Of a stretch of 64,000 nucleotides of DNA, positions 19,010-27,062 are shown in pieces. Under the pieces are notes generated by a model, which saw nothing but the letters and a program-made list of their open reading frames with translations, had not been told where the DNA came from and ran no database searches. The stretch is taken from the NCBI GenBank assembly GCA_045531205.1, contig JAZSDN010000104.1, positions 62,001 to 126,000 of the forward strand, written 5' to 3'. Every line of letters starts with the position of its first letter. Position 1 is the first letter of the stretch. This stretch comes from JAZNQL01 sp045531205 (GTDB lineage Bacteria; Bacillota; Clostridia; UMGS1883; UMGS1540). Both the position numbers and the translations under genes were made by a program.

Positions 19010-20391
19010 TATTCTTCATCCATTGTTTTTGCAATTTCAAGCATAATTGCACATTCCATTCTTTTCTTAAAAAGTTCACATCCGTACTTGTAAACACCGT
19101 TAACGCTTCCCGTTGCGTGGTAAGCATTTGCCGCACATCCGCCCGAACAGTAAAGCTTTGCCCAGCATCCTTCACATTCGGGATGAGTATATACGTTGCA
19201 CGAAGCAAATTGGTTTTGGACTTCAGGGTTTGTTACACCGTTCCATATATCGCCAAGCTTAAACTTTTCTTCGCCAACAAACTGATGACAGGGGAAAAGG
19301 TCACCCCAAGGGGTAACTGCCATATATTCAGTACCCGAACCGCAACCCGAAATTCTCTTATAAATGCAAGGACCGCCTGTAAGGTCAATCATATAGTGGT
19401 AGAAGGTAAAAGGTCTGCCCTCGCGGTGCCTTTTAAGCATAAGCTCTGCAAGCTTTTCATATTGCTCTAAAACTATCGGCAAATCTTCTTTTGTAAGGGA
19501 TGAAGGGTCATCCTCAGGCCCTACAACGGGTTCCATACTAAGCTCGGTAAACCCTAAATCAAGCATTGTTTTTATATCTTCAAGAAAATCGGGGTTTGCG
19601 TGAGTAAATGTTCCACGCATATAATAGTTTTTGCCCCCGCGTGCTTCTACAAATTTCTGAAATTTAGGAACAATTTTGTCCCACGAACCGTTGCCCGCAT
19701 AATCCACTCTGTATTTATCGTGAATCTCTTTTCTTCCGTCAAGACTTAATACAACATTACTGCACTCACGGTTTGCAAAATCAATTACATCATCATCCAC
19801 CAAAACACCGTTGGTTGTAAGTGTAAAACGGAAGTTTTTACCTGCCTCTTTTTCTATACTGCGGGCATATTTAACAAGGTCTAGTACAACCTGAAAATTC
19901 ATTAAAGGCTCCCCACCAAAAAAATCAACTTCAAGATTTTTTCTGCCTTTAGAGTTTGCAACAAGAAAATCAAGAGCCTGTTTGCCTACCTCATAGCTCA
20001 TAACAGCACGATCGCCGTGATATTTGCCCTGACTTGCAAAACAGTAAGAACAGTTTAAGTTACAGGTATGAGCAATATGTAAACAAAGAGCTTTAACAAC
20101 CCCCGAGGTTTTAGCTTTAAGATTACCTGCCATGCTTTTAAAATTGTCGGGCGAAAATAATTTGCCTTCTGCCTTCAATTCTTCAATTTGCTCAAAACAA
20201 TCCGATATTGCTTCTTTTGTAACAGTATCATCATCTTTATACTTTTCAAGAATTAAATCCGTTATTTCTTCTTTGGATTTTTGCTCGTACATTTCTATAA
20301 TATCAAAGGTGGCATCGTCAACAACGTGTATTGAACCCGAAAAAACATCAAGCACAATATTAAAACCGCCCAATTTGTAAGAATGAATCAT
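19009..20391 (-). CDS. scfB: SCIFF peptide thioether-forming radical SAM maturase
   Basis: The 460-residue protein has a RiPP-recognition-like N-terminus (about 1-95), the radical SAM motif C110-x3-C114-x2-C117, and a C-terminal SPASM/twitch domain with the Cys spacing CGSG...PCHQF...CEGCWAKLYCSGGC. Known family members (for example CteB) bind additional [4Fe-4S] clusters and form a Cys-Thr thioether in the SCIFF precursor. The precursor gene lies just upstream. The weak GGAG site 10 bases from ATG and the hairpin between the two genes would give less maturase than peptide. Confidence 0.95.
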   Translation of the reverse strand: MIHSYKLGGFNIVLDVFSGSIHVVDDATFDIIEMYEQKSKEEITDLILEKYKDDDTVTKEAISDCFEQIEELKAEGKLFSPDNFKSMAGNLKAKTSGVVKALCLHIAHTCNLNCSYCFASQGKYHGDRAVMSYEVGKQALDFLVANSKGRKNLEVDFFGGEPLMNFQVVLDLVKYARSIEKEAGKNFRFTLTTNGVLVDDDVIDFANRECSNVVLSLDGRKEIHDKYRVDYAGNGSWDKIVPKFQKFVEARGGKNYYMRGTFTHANPDFLEDIKTMLDLGFTELSMEPVVGPEDDPSSLTKEDLPIVLEQYEKLAELMLKRHREGRPFTFYHYMIDLTGGPCIYKRISGCGSGTEYMAVTPWGDLFPCHQFVGEEKFKLGDIWNGVTNPEVQNQFASCNVYTHPECEGCWAKLYCSGGCAANAYHATGSVNGVYKYGCELFKKRMECAIMLEIAKTMDEE

Positions 20392-20421
20392 ATCTTTAAA
20401 TCTCCGTAATTTATATTACAT

Positions 20422-20449
20422 TAAAAATGCCGCCGATACGGCGGCATTT
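20422..20449 (-). terminator. attenuating hairpin between SCIFF peptide and maturase
   Basis: AAATGCCGCC pairs with GGCGGCATTT around a five-base loop, and the minus strand continues TTTTAA. It is a moderate intrinsic terminator placed 12 bases after the peptide stop codon, so partial read-through could set a high peptide-to-enzyme ratio. Confidence 0.75.
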
Positions 20450-20460
20450 GAAGCATTTTA

Positions 20461-20601
20461 TTATTTGTTTTCGCACTGCTGATTTGCAATACCACAGCTT
20501 GTTTTGCAAGCTGACTGGCAAGAAGTCTGGCATTCTCCGCATCCGCCATTTTTAGCGCTTTCACAAAGATTTTTTGTATTTAATGTTTTAATGGGTTTCA
20601 T
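20461..20601 (-). CDS. scfA: SCIFF ribosomal peptide precursor (six Cys in forty-five residues)
   Basis: The 46-residue ORF has a strong GGAGG site and the family hallmark leader MKPIKTLNTKNLC followed by a core with GGCGECQTSCQSACKTSC. It has seven Cys: C13 in the leader and C21, C24, C28, C32, C36 and C43 in the core. The next gene is the dedicated radical SAM maturase. The position directly after C36 is Gly37. As I recall, the characterised CteA peptide cross-links Cys32 to Thr37, so the acceptor residue may be absent or shifted here. The cellular role of SCIFF peptides is unknown although they are almost universal in Clostridia. Confidence 0.95.
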   Translation of the reverse strand: MKPIKTLNTKNLCESAKNGGCGECQTSCQSACKTSCGIANQQCENK

Positions 20602-20653
20602 TATGTTATTCCTCCAAATAAAAATTTTAACTTATTATAAAGTTTCTGTAAAT

Positions 20654-20682
20654 AATATACTATTTTTAGCGTAAATTGTCAA
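20654..20682 (-). promoter_or_regulatory. sigma-A promoter of the SCIFF operon
   Basis: The minus strand has TTGACA and TATATT with a 17-base spacer, about 50 bases before the peptide ATG. Confidence 0.8.
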
Positions 20683-20690
20683 TAGTTTTT

Positions 20691-23150
20691 TTATTTTTTA
20701 AGCCCTAAAATTTCTGCAGACTCATCACGCATTTTATATTTCAAAATTTTACCTGCGGCATTCATCGGGAATTCATTAACAAACAGAAAATATCGCGGAA
20801 CTTTATGGCGGGCAATAGATGCATTACCAAATTCACGCATTTCGTTTTCGTCTGCCGTTTCGCCCTTATGAAGAATAATCCATGCACAGCATTCTTCGCC
20901 GTATCTTTCGTCGGGAACACCAACTACCTGAACATCACGCACCTTTTTGTTTGTCAAATAAAATTCTTCAATTTCTCTTGGATAAAGATTTTCGCCGCCA
21001 CGGATAATCATATCCTTTAATCTTCCTGTTACCTTGTAATATCCGTCGGGTGTTCTCATACAAATATCGCCTGAATGAAGCCAGCCGTCAGAATCTATAG
21101 CCTGTGCGGTAGCCTCTGGCATTTTGTAATACCCCTTCATAATATTAAAGCCTCGTGCAACAAACTCTCCGCTTTCGCCGTCGGGCAACTCTTCGCCTGT
21201 TTCGGGGTCAATTATTTTACACTCAACACCGGGGAATGCACTTCCAACAGTTTCAACTCTGTGGTCAAGGTCTTCGTTAACTTCGCCCATTGTACAACCG
21301 GGGGAAGCTTCTGTCTGTCCGTATACTGAAATAATTTCACGCATATTCATTTCGTCTGCCGCGCGACGCATAAGGTCAGCAGGACAGTTTGCACCTGCCA
21401 TGATACCCGTTCTCATATAAGAAAAGTCTGTTTTTGCAAAATCTGAATGGTTAAACATTGCAATAAACATTGTGGGAACGCCGTTAAAACAAGTAATATG
21501 TTCATCATTAACACAGGCGAGTGACGATTTAGGCGAAAAATAGGGGATAGGACAAAGTGTTCCGCCGTGAGTCATCATTGATGTCATGGAAAGCACCATT
21601 CCAAAGCAATGGAACATAGGTACCTGAATCATCATGCGGTCAGCAGTTGATAAATCCATTCTGTCGCCTATAGTTTTGCCGTTGTTTACAATGTTTCTGT
21701 GTGTGAGCATAACCCCTTTGGGGAAGCCTGTTGTACCCGAAGTATATTGCATATTACAAACATCGTCGGGCTTAACAAGGGATGCACGGCGTCTTACTTC
21801 CTCGTGAGGAACCAAAGAAGCGCGTGAAAGCATCTGTTCAAAGGTAAGACATCCCTTCATCGAAAATCCTGCAGTTACAACATTGCGTAAGAAGGGCAGA
21901 TTCTTTGAATAAAGAGGCTCACCGGGCGTAAGATTTTCAAGCTCAGGGCAAAGCTCCTGTATAATTTCTTTGTAATTTATATCCTTACAATACTCAATCA
22001 TAACAAGGGTATGTGTGTCAGATTGTTTTAACAAATATTCTATTTCGTGAATTTTGTATGCTGTGTTTACAGTAACCAAAACTGCACCGATTTTTGTCGT
22101 TGCCCAGAAAGTAATAAACCATTCAGGGATATTTGTTGCCCATACAGCAACGTGGTCGCCTGCCTTAACGCCTAACGAAATAAGAGCCGCAGCACATTCG
22201 TCAACATCACGGCGGAACTGCTTATATGTTCTTGTATAATCAAGAGTAGGATATTTAAAAGCATACTGGTCGGGATACTTTTCTGCCATAGTATCTAAAA
22301 CATCCGAGAAAGTAGCATCAATAACATCATACTTTTTCCAGACAAAAGTACCTGTTTTTGATCTGTTGTAATAGGCCTTATCAAAGCTTTTCTTCTGTCT
22401 TCCGAGTGATGAAATATAATTTGCAAAGTGAGTAAGAACAATATCTGCGTCGTTAATGTCTTCATTCCACGCAGCACAGATAAATCCGTCAAAATTAAGC
22501 GAAGAAAGAGCATTGATTAAATTTTCAACAGGAAGGTCGCCTTCGCCAATTAAAACTGTTTTTTCATCTTTCATATCTCCAAGACGGACATACTTTATGT
22601 ATGCACCCAATGTTTTAATTGTAGCTTCAGCCGATTCGCCTGCAGAAAAATATGTGCCTCTTACATTCCACGCAGCACCAATAGCAGCCGTTGAGAAAAA
22701 GTTTATAATTTTTATAACATTTTCGGTGTTTGCAAGATATCCTACAGTTTCAAACAAAATGCCAACATCTGCTTTTTCTGCACGCTTTATGGCAGCTTCA
22801 AGCTTTTCCTTTAATATATCAAACGAAGACTCTTCTTCAACGCGTACAATAATATTTTCAATTCCTGCATTTGCCGCCATATCTACATATTTTAAAACAA
22901 TGTCAGCGGTTGTTTCGTCGCTTTCAATAGGGAAGGGCATACGAAGAGCAGAAACAGCAAGGTTTCTGTTAATAAGCTTTCTTTTTGCATCCGAGGTACG
23001 GTCACGGCGTAAAATACTGTCGTGATGCTGTTTGCGTTCTTTTATAGCGTCGTGAATCTCAAATCCTGAAAAACCGTAATCGTAAGCATAACGGCAGGTA
23101 TCCAGAAAGGATGCACGGTTTACGTTTTTAGTCGAAAATACGATTTTCAT
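20691..23150 (-). CDS. TIM-barrel/acyl-CoA synthetase fusion
   Basis: The start at 23150 (MKIVFST) follows GAGGAGG; the longer in-frame start has none. The site lies inside the last codons of the LeuA-like gene, whose stop is one base away, so translation is coupled. Residues 1-260 resemble a xylose-isomerase-like (AP-endonuclease-2 fold) TIM barrel with IIVRVEEE, ILFETVGY and VRLGDM strands. Residues 290-819 are a complete AMP-binding acyl-CoA synthetase with YTSGTTGFPKGV near residue 468, YGQTEASPG, WLHSGDIC and terminal AAGKILKYKMR. The ligase should activate a fatty or short-chain acid. The barrel's function is unknown; it lacks a full obvious set of metal ligands. The gene shares the Leu T-box transcript. 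Confidence 0.88.
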   Translation of the reverse strand: MKIVFSTKNVNRASFLDTCRYAYDYGFSGFEIHDAIKERKQHHDSILRRDRTSDAKRKLINRNLAVSALRMPFPIESDETTADIVLKYVDMAANAGIENIIVRVEEESSFDILKEKLEAAIKRAEKADVGILFETVGYLANTENVIKIINFFSTAAIGAAWNVRGTYFSAGESAEATIKTLGAYIKYVRLGDMKDEKTVLIGEGDLPVENLINALSSLNFDGFICAAWNEDINDADIVLTHFANYISSLGRQKKSFDKAYYNRSKTGTFVWKKYDVIDATFSDVLDTMAEKYPDQYAFKYPTLDYTRTYKQFRRDVDECAAALISLGVKAGDHVAVWATNIPEWFITFWATTKIGAVLVTVNTAYKIHEIEYLLKQSDTHTLVMIEYCKDINYKEIIQELCPELENLTPGEPLYSKNLPFLRNVVTAGFSMKGCLTFEQMLSRASLVPHEEVRRRASLVKPDDVCNMQYTSGTTGFPKGVMLTHRNIVNNGKTIGDRMDLSTADRMMIQVPMFHCFGMVLSMTSMMTHGGTLCPIPYFSPKSSLACVNDEHITCFNGVPTMFIAMFNHSDFAKTDFSYMRTGIMAGANCPADLMRRAADEMNMREIISVYGQTEASPGCTMGEVNEDLDHRVETVGSAFPGVECKIIDPETGEELPDGESGEFVARGFNIMKGYYKMPEATAQAIDSDGWLHSGDICMRTPDGYYKVTGRLKDMIIRGGENLYPREIEEFYLTNKKVRDVQVVGVPDERYGEECCAWIILHKGETADENEMREFGNASIARHKVPRYFLFVNEFPMNAAGKILKYKMRDESAEILGLKK

Positions 23151-23151
23151 C

Positions 23152-24540
23152 TTATGCCTCCTCGAATACAATTTTATTCAGTGCATTTATGTATGCTCTG
23201 ATACTTGCAGCCACAATATCGGCAGAAATTCCGTTTCCCGAATAGAGCTTTCCGTTGTTGCGAAGTCTTACAACAGCAGAACCTAAAGCCTCTTTACCTT
23301 CGGTTACTGACTGAACCTGAAAATCGTCAAGCTCATAGTGGTAGCCAATGCACTGTTCAATAGCACGGAAAGCGGAATCAATAGGGCCGTCGCCTGTGCT
23401 TACACCGCATATAATTTCGTCACCCGTTTTTAATGTAACCTGCGACATTGAGCTTGTAAGATTACTGCTTGATGTTGTATAGCTTTCAAGATGATATGTA
23501 GAAGGCGCCTGCATAGCATAGCTTGCAATAAGAGCTTCAAATTCCTTTGCACCTACAGCATCCTTCTTTTCGCATACCTGCATAAGAGCCTTGTGTACAT
23601 TTCCGCAGTCCGATTCAGAAAGGTCATATCCCAGAATTTGTGCCGCCTGTGCAACCTGGGAAATGGTACTTTCCGAGTCAAGCAATATTTTCTTTTTCTC
23701 GCTTATAGAGCTTTCGCTTTCATAAGCTTCGTGATTTATATTTGCAAGCATTTCGTCAATGCTTGCATGGATTTTTGTGTTGTTAAGATTTATTTGTGCT
23801 CCTATCTGGGCTTCACAAACATTCATAGCATCCGAGATTTCGCCTGTTAAAAGAATATCTTTTCCTGCCATAGCACATTTAAGACCATCAGCACCCTTAA
23901 AAACAGAGGCAACTGCCGAAGCAACACCCATATTTATACGGTCAGAAACCTGAACATATACAGGAACATTTACTGCCGCCTTTATCTTTTCAACCAAAGC
24001 GGCAATTTCTTCGGGCAAAGATATGCCTGCATCATCGCAAATGGTAATCATTGTAGCACCGTTTGCTTCTGCTTCTTTTGCCGCTGCAATAAGAAAATCT
24101 TCATCCGCTCTTGTTGCATCAAGTGCAGAGAATTCTACATCAGGACAAACTTCTTTTGCCGCTTTTGTAAGCTCGCCTATTTTGGCAATCATTTTATCGG
24201 CTTTTATATGGTATGTATATTCCATCTGAACAGTAGAAGTAGGCAGTTCAATCTGCAAACGGGGATTTTTAGCATCCTTAATGCATTCCCAGGCAGAATT
24301 CACTTCTTCTACAGCAAAACCTACAGGAACAGCCAAAACTGCATTCTGAATATTCTGTGCAATTGTTTTATAAATAATAGTATCTTCTCTGAGATTTTTA
24401 ATGGGGGCTAGTTCAACAGCATCCGCACCAATAGAGTCCGCACAAGCAGCTATAGCAGTTTTTTCGCGGAATAATAGTGCAACCTCACGCTCGCCGGAAA
24501 GCTTTTTAAGCGTAATGTCTGTAATGTTGATTTTTTTCAT
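23152..24540 (-). CDS. LeuA-like protein without catalytic residues, with intact regulatory domain
   Basis: The ATG at 24540 follows AAAGGGG; an upstream TTG is not needed. The 462-residue protein has the HMGL-like TIM barrel (about 1-285) and the C-terminal LeuA allosteric domain (about 345-455, STGDGPIDSAFRAI, SGNGISADIVAASI). Isopropylmalate synthases use Arg-Asp in the RDGEQ/RDGNQ motif plus HxH for metal and catalysis; here those positions read K12-K13 and V196-Q-V198. The SALDATRADEDF segment is retained in altered form. It may be a regulatory leucine-binding protein or an enzyme of different chemistry. It follows a Leu-type T-box and is coupled to the acyl-CoA synthetase fusion. Confidence 0.85.
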   Translation of the reverse strand: MKKINITDITLKKLSGEREVALLFREKTAIAACADSIGADAVELAPIKNLREDTIIYKTIAQNIQNAVLAVPVGFAVEEVNSAWECIKDAKNPRLQIELPTSTVQMEYTYHIKADKMIAKIGELTKAAKEVCPDVEFSALDATRADEDFLIAAAKEAEANGATMITICDDAGISLPEEIAALVEKIKAAVNVPVYVQVSDRINMGVASAVASVFKGADGLKCAMAGKDILLTGEISDAMNVCEAQIGAQINLNNTKIHASIDEMLANINHEAYESESSISEKKKILLDSESTISQVAQAAQILGYDLSESDCGNVHKALMQVCEKKDAVGAKEFEALIASYAMQAPSTYHLESYTTSSSNLTSSMSQVTLKTGDEIICGVSTGDGPIDSAFRAIEQCIGYHYELDDFQVQSVTEGKEALGSAVVRLRNNGKLYSGNGISADIVAASIRAYINALNKIVFEEA

Positions 24541-24591
24541 TTTGAAAACCCCTTTCAAATTTTAAATATAAAATAACTTGTCTTTATCAGC

Positions 24592-24880
24592 AAAAAAAAC
24601 GTTCCCGCCTCAATGCTGAAACAAAGAGACGAAAACGTTAAAATCAAAACTATTTCCGCGGTACCACTCTTTTTCATCCATAAAGGATGCACTTTGGATG
24701 CAAACACATCTTAACTCTGTTACGGGAGTTCCCGTCTGCCATTACTTGAATTTTCACGGCAGCCGCTCCACGGTGAGTTCAGCAAAGCTTTCCCGATGTC
24801 TTGCACCACCCGACACCTCTCTTAGGGCGAAAGTGTTTTACCTACTATTCCGCATCACAGCGTTTATAATAAAATGTATT
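24592..24880 (-). ncRNA. leucine T-box leader
   Basis: The minus strand shows AGAGAGG with GGGTGGTGCAAG in stem I, then GAACTCACC, whose CTC (24776-24774) is the expected Leu specifier. The T-box core AGTGGTACCGCGG (24656-24668) follows. A terminator pairing AACGTTTTCGTCTC with GAGGCGGGAACGTT (24597-24636) leads into eight T. Uncharged tRNA-Leu would promote read-through into the LeuA-like and acyl-CoA synthetase fusion genes. Confidence 0.93.
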
Positions 24881-24906
24881 TTAACATAATGATTTTTATT
24901 TGTCAA
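24877..24906 (-). promoter_or_regulatory. sigma-A promoter of the Leu T-box unit
   Basis: On the minus strand TTGACA and TAAAAT are separated by 18 bases, just upstream of the T-box leader. Confidence 0.75.
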
Positions 24907-24953
24907 GATATTTTTTTGTTTTTAATCAGGATTTCTTACAAAAGATTACTCTG

Positions 24954-25454
24954 TTAAATTAGAATTTTATTTTTTTCAAATACATTTATAAGTATAGTGC
25001 CTGCTATAAGTCCGACAATTGCCTGTAAAACATTAGGCAATATGTTTACAGTTACGGGTATAAAGCCATATAAAAATCCTTCAAAAACAAAATAACCTAA
25101 AATCATTATTATCTCGGATATTGCCCCGCTTATAATTCTTGAAGGAAGTTTTTTGATTTTTTTGTTTAAAAATTTAAAGCCATAATATGCTAAAATTGCC
25201 ATAATTCCTTTTATAACAAAGGTTGCAGGAGCGTATGTAACGTAACCCGAAAAAATATCGGCAAGTGCAGAGCCTATACCTGCAGCAAAAAATCCATAAG
25301 CCGGAGACAGAAGCCAACCTGAAAGTAGCACAACACAGTCGCCAAGATTTAAGTAACCATTTAATGGTGATGGTATTTTAATAATCATAGTTGCTACGCA
25401 GGTTAAAGCCGCAAGCATAGAAACTATAACAATTTTATAAGTTTTTGATTTCAT
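24954..25454 (-). CDS. ECF transporter S component, probably thiamine-precursor specific
   Basis: The 166-residue, roughly five- to six-helix membrane protein has the S-component pattern YLNLGDCVVLLSGWLLSP and GIGSALADIFSGY typical of energy-coupling-factor substrate-binding subunits. A GAGGTG site precedes the ATG. It is 60 bases downstream of thiC and would share the TPP riboswitch, which argues for import of thiamine or its pyrimidine precursor. The assignment to a named specificity is inference from context. The shared ATPase/T module is not in this window. Confidence 0.8.
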   Translation of the reverse strand: MKSKTYKIVIVSMLAALTCVATMIIKIPSPLNGYLNLGDCVVLLSGWLLSPAYGFFAAGIGSALADIFSGYVTYAPATFVIKGIMAILAYYGFKFLNKKIKKLPSRIISGAISEIIMILGYFVFEGFLYGFIPVTVNILPNVLQAIVGLIAGTILINVFEKNKILI

Positions 25455-25514
25455 TATAACACCTCATTTCAAATTATTATTTTACATTATACAGTAAAAC
25501 AAAATATATTGCAA

Positions 25515-26819
25515 TTACAAAATATCAATATATTCTCCGTTTAAAGCCTTATTCATGCTTCTTACAGCACAGAATTTGCCGCACATTGAACAGCATTCTT
25601 CAAGCTCGGGTTTTCTGTCATTTCTTATTTTTTTTGCAGTTTCGCTGTCAATAGAGCATTCCCACTGTTTTTCCCAATCAAAAGTTCTGCGTGCGTCAGC
25701 CATGGCATCGTCGATGTCTTGGGCATGGGGAATGTGTTTGGCAATATCAGCCGCATGCGCTGCAATTTTTGAAGCAATAATTCCTTGTTTTACATCATCA
25801 ACATTTGGAAGAGCAAGATGTTCTGCGGGGGTAACATAGCAAAGAAATGCTGCACCGGCAGCGGCGGCAATTGCACCGCCAATGGCAGCTGTTATATGGT
25901 CATAACCCGGGGCAATGTCAGTTACTATCGGCCCCAAAACATAAAATGGTGCCCCCATACAAATTGTCTGTTGCAGCTTCATATTTGCTGCAATTTGGTC
26001 AAGCGGCATGTGACCGGGACCTTCCACCATAACCTGAACATCTTTTGCCCACGCCCTCTTTGTTAATTCGCCAAGTCTTACAAGCTCTTCTATCTGGCAT
26101 ACATCGCTTGCATCGGCAATACAACCAGGACGGCAAGCATCTCCAAGAGATATTGTAACATCATATTCACGGCAAATATCAAGTATTTCGTCATAATATT
26201 CGTAGAATGGATTTTCTTCTCCCGTCATACTCATCCAGGCAAAAACAAGAGAACCTCCCCTTGACACAATATTCATTTTTCTGTTATGTTTTTTAATTTG
26301 TTCTATTGTTTTTCTTGTTATCCCGCAATGCAGAGTTACAAAGTCTACACCATCTTCTGCGTGGAGTCTTACAACATCAATAAAATCTTTTGCAGTAAGG
26401 GTAGATAAGTCTCTTTGGTAATGAATAACGCTGTCATATACAGGAACTGTTCCTATAATTGCAGGACATTCATTTACAAGCTTTTTCCTGAAGGGCTGAG
26501 TGTTACCGTGAGAAGATAAGTCCATTATTGCTTCGGCACCCATATTCACCGCTGTCATAACTTTTTCCATTTCAATGTCATAATCCTTACAATCTTTAGA
26601 AACACCTAAGTTTACATTGATTTTGGTGCGAAGCATAGAGCCTATACCATTAGGGTCAATACATTTATGAAGCTTGTTTGCACATATTGCAATTTGACCT
26701 TTTGCAACTAAATCTCTGATTTCTTCTGCTGTTTTATACTCTTTTTCTGCAACTGCCTGCATATAGGGTGTTATAATCCCTTTTTTTGCAGCATCCATCT
26801 GTGTAGTATATTTTTGCAT
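25515..26819 (-). CDS. thiC: phosphomethylpyrimidine synthase
   Basis: The 434-residue radical SAM enzyme converts aminoimidazole ribotide to HMP-phosphate in thiamine synthesis. It shows typical ThiC blocks (CANKLHKCIDPNGIGSMLRT, EGPGHMPLDQI, DIAPGYDHITAAIG) and the C-terminal cluster motif, here CSMCGKFC (C-x2-C-x3-C, one residue shorter than the E. coli spacing as I recall it). The length fits the shorter clostridial/archaeal form. It is preceded by a TPP riboswitch and followed by an ECF S component. No other thi gene is present in the window. Confidence 0.96.
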   Translation of the reverse strand: MQKYTTQMDAAKKGIITPYMQAVAEKEYKTAEEIRDLVAKGQIAICANKLHKCIDPNGIGSMLRTKINVNLGVSKDCKDYDIEMEKVMTAVNMGAEAIMDLSSHGNTQPFRKKLVNECPAIIGTVPVYDSVIHYQRDLSTLTAKDFIDVVRLHAEDGVDFVTLHCGITRKTIEQIKKHNRKMNIVSRGGSLVFAWMSMTGEENPFYEYYDEILDICREYDVTISLGDACRPGCIADASDVCQIEELVRLGELTKRAWAKDVQVMVEGPGHMPLDQIAANMKLQQTICMGAPFYVLGPIVTDIAPGYDHITAAIGGAIAAAAGAAFLCYVTPAEHLALPNVDDVKQGIIASKIAAHAADIAKHIPHAQDIDDAMADARRTFDWEKQWECSIDSETAKKIRNDRKPELEECCSMCGKFCAVRSMNKALNGEYIDIL

Positions 26820-26849
26820 TTAATATCAACTCCTGTTTATAAAAATAAA

Positions 26850-26976
26850 AACGGATAACCCGTTTGGATTATCCGTATAAAGCAGTAACATCTTCCTACG
26901 GCGGCATTATCCGCATCAGGTTTAATGGTCGAAGTTAGATTACTTCCTCTCAGCCCGGCACACCGAGCTCCCATGA
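26850..26976 (-). ncRNA. TPP riboswitch with terminator
   Basis: The minus strand carries the THI-box consensus: GGGAGC, then CTGAGAGGAA, ACCTGATGCGGATAATGCC and CGTAGGAAG. The aptamer is followed by a terminator hairpin (26851-26876, ACGGATAA pairing with TTATCCGT) and a T-rich run. It lies 30 bases before thiC and should switch thiC and the ECF gene off when TPP is abundant. Confidence 0.96.
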
Positions 26977-27002
26977 ATTAACTAAAAATTCAATTTTTAA
27001 AT

Positions 27003-27031
27003 ATTATATACCTTTTTGTATACTTTTTCAA
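27003..27031 (-). promoter_or_regulatory. sigma-A promoter of the thiC operon
   Basis: The minus strand has TTGAAA and TATAAT with a 17-base spacer, immediately upstream of the TPP aptamer. Confidence 0.8.
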
Positions 27032-27062
27032 TAGCTAAAACAAATATTTTTTCTTTTAATTT

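Noticed and set aside
20691..23150. TIM-barrel fusion as two genes joined by sequencing error
   Set aside because: The frame is continuous with normal codon use and no ribosome binding site or start codon context at the junction near residue 270.
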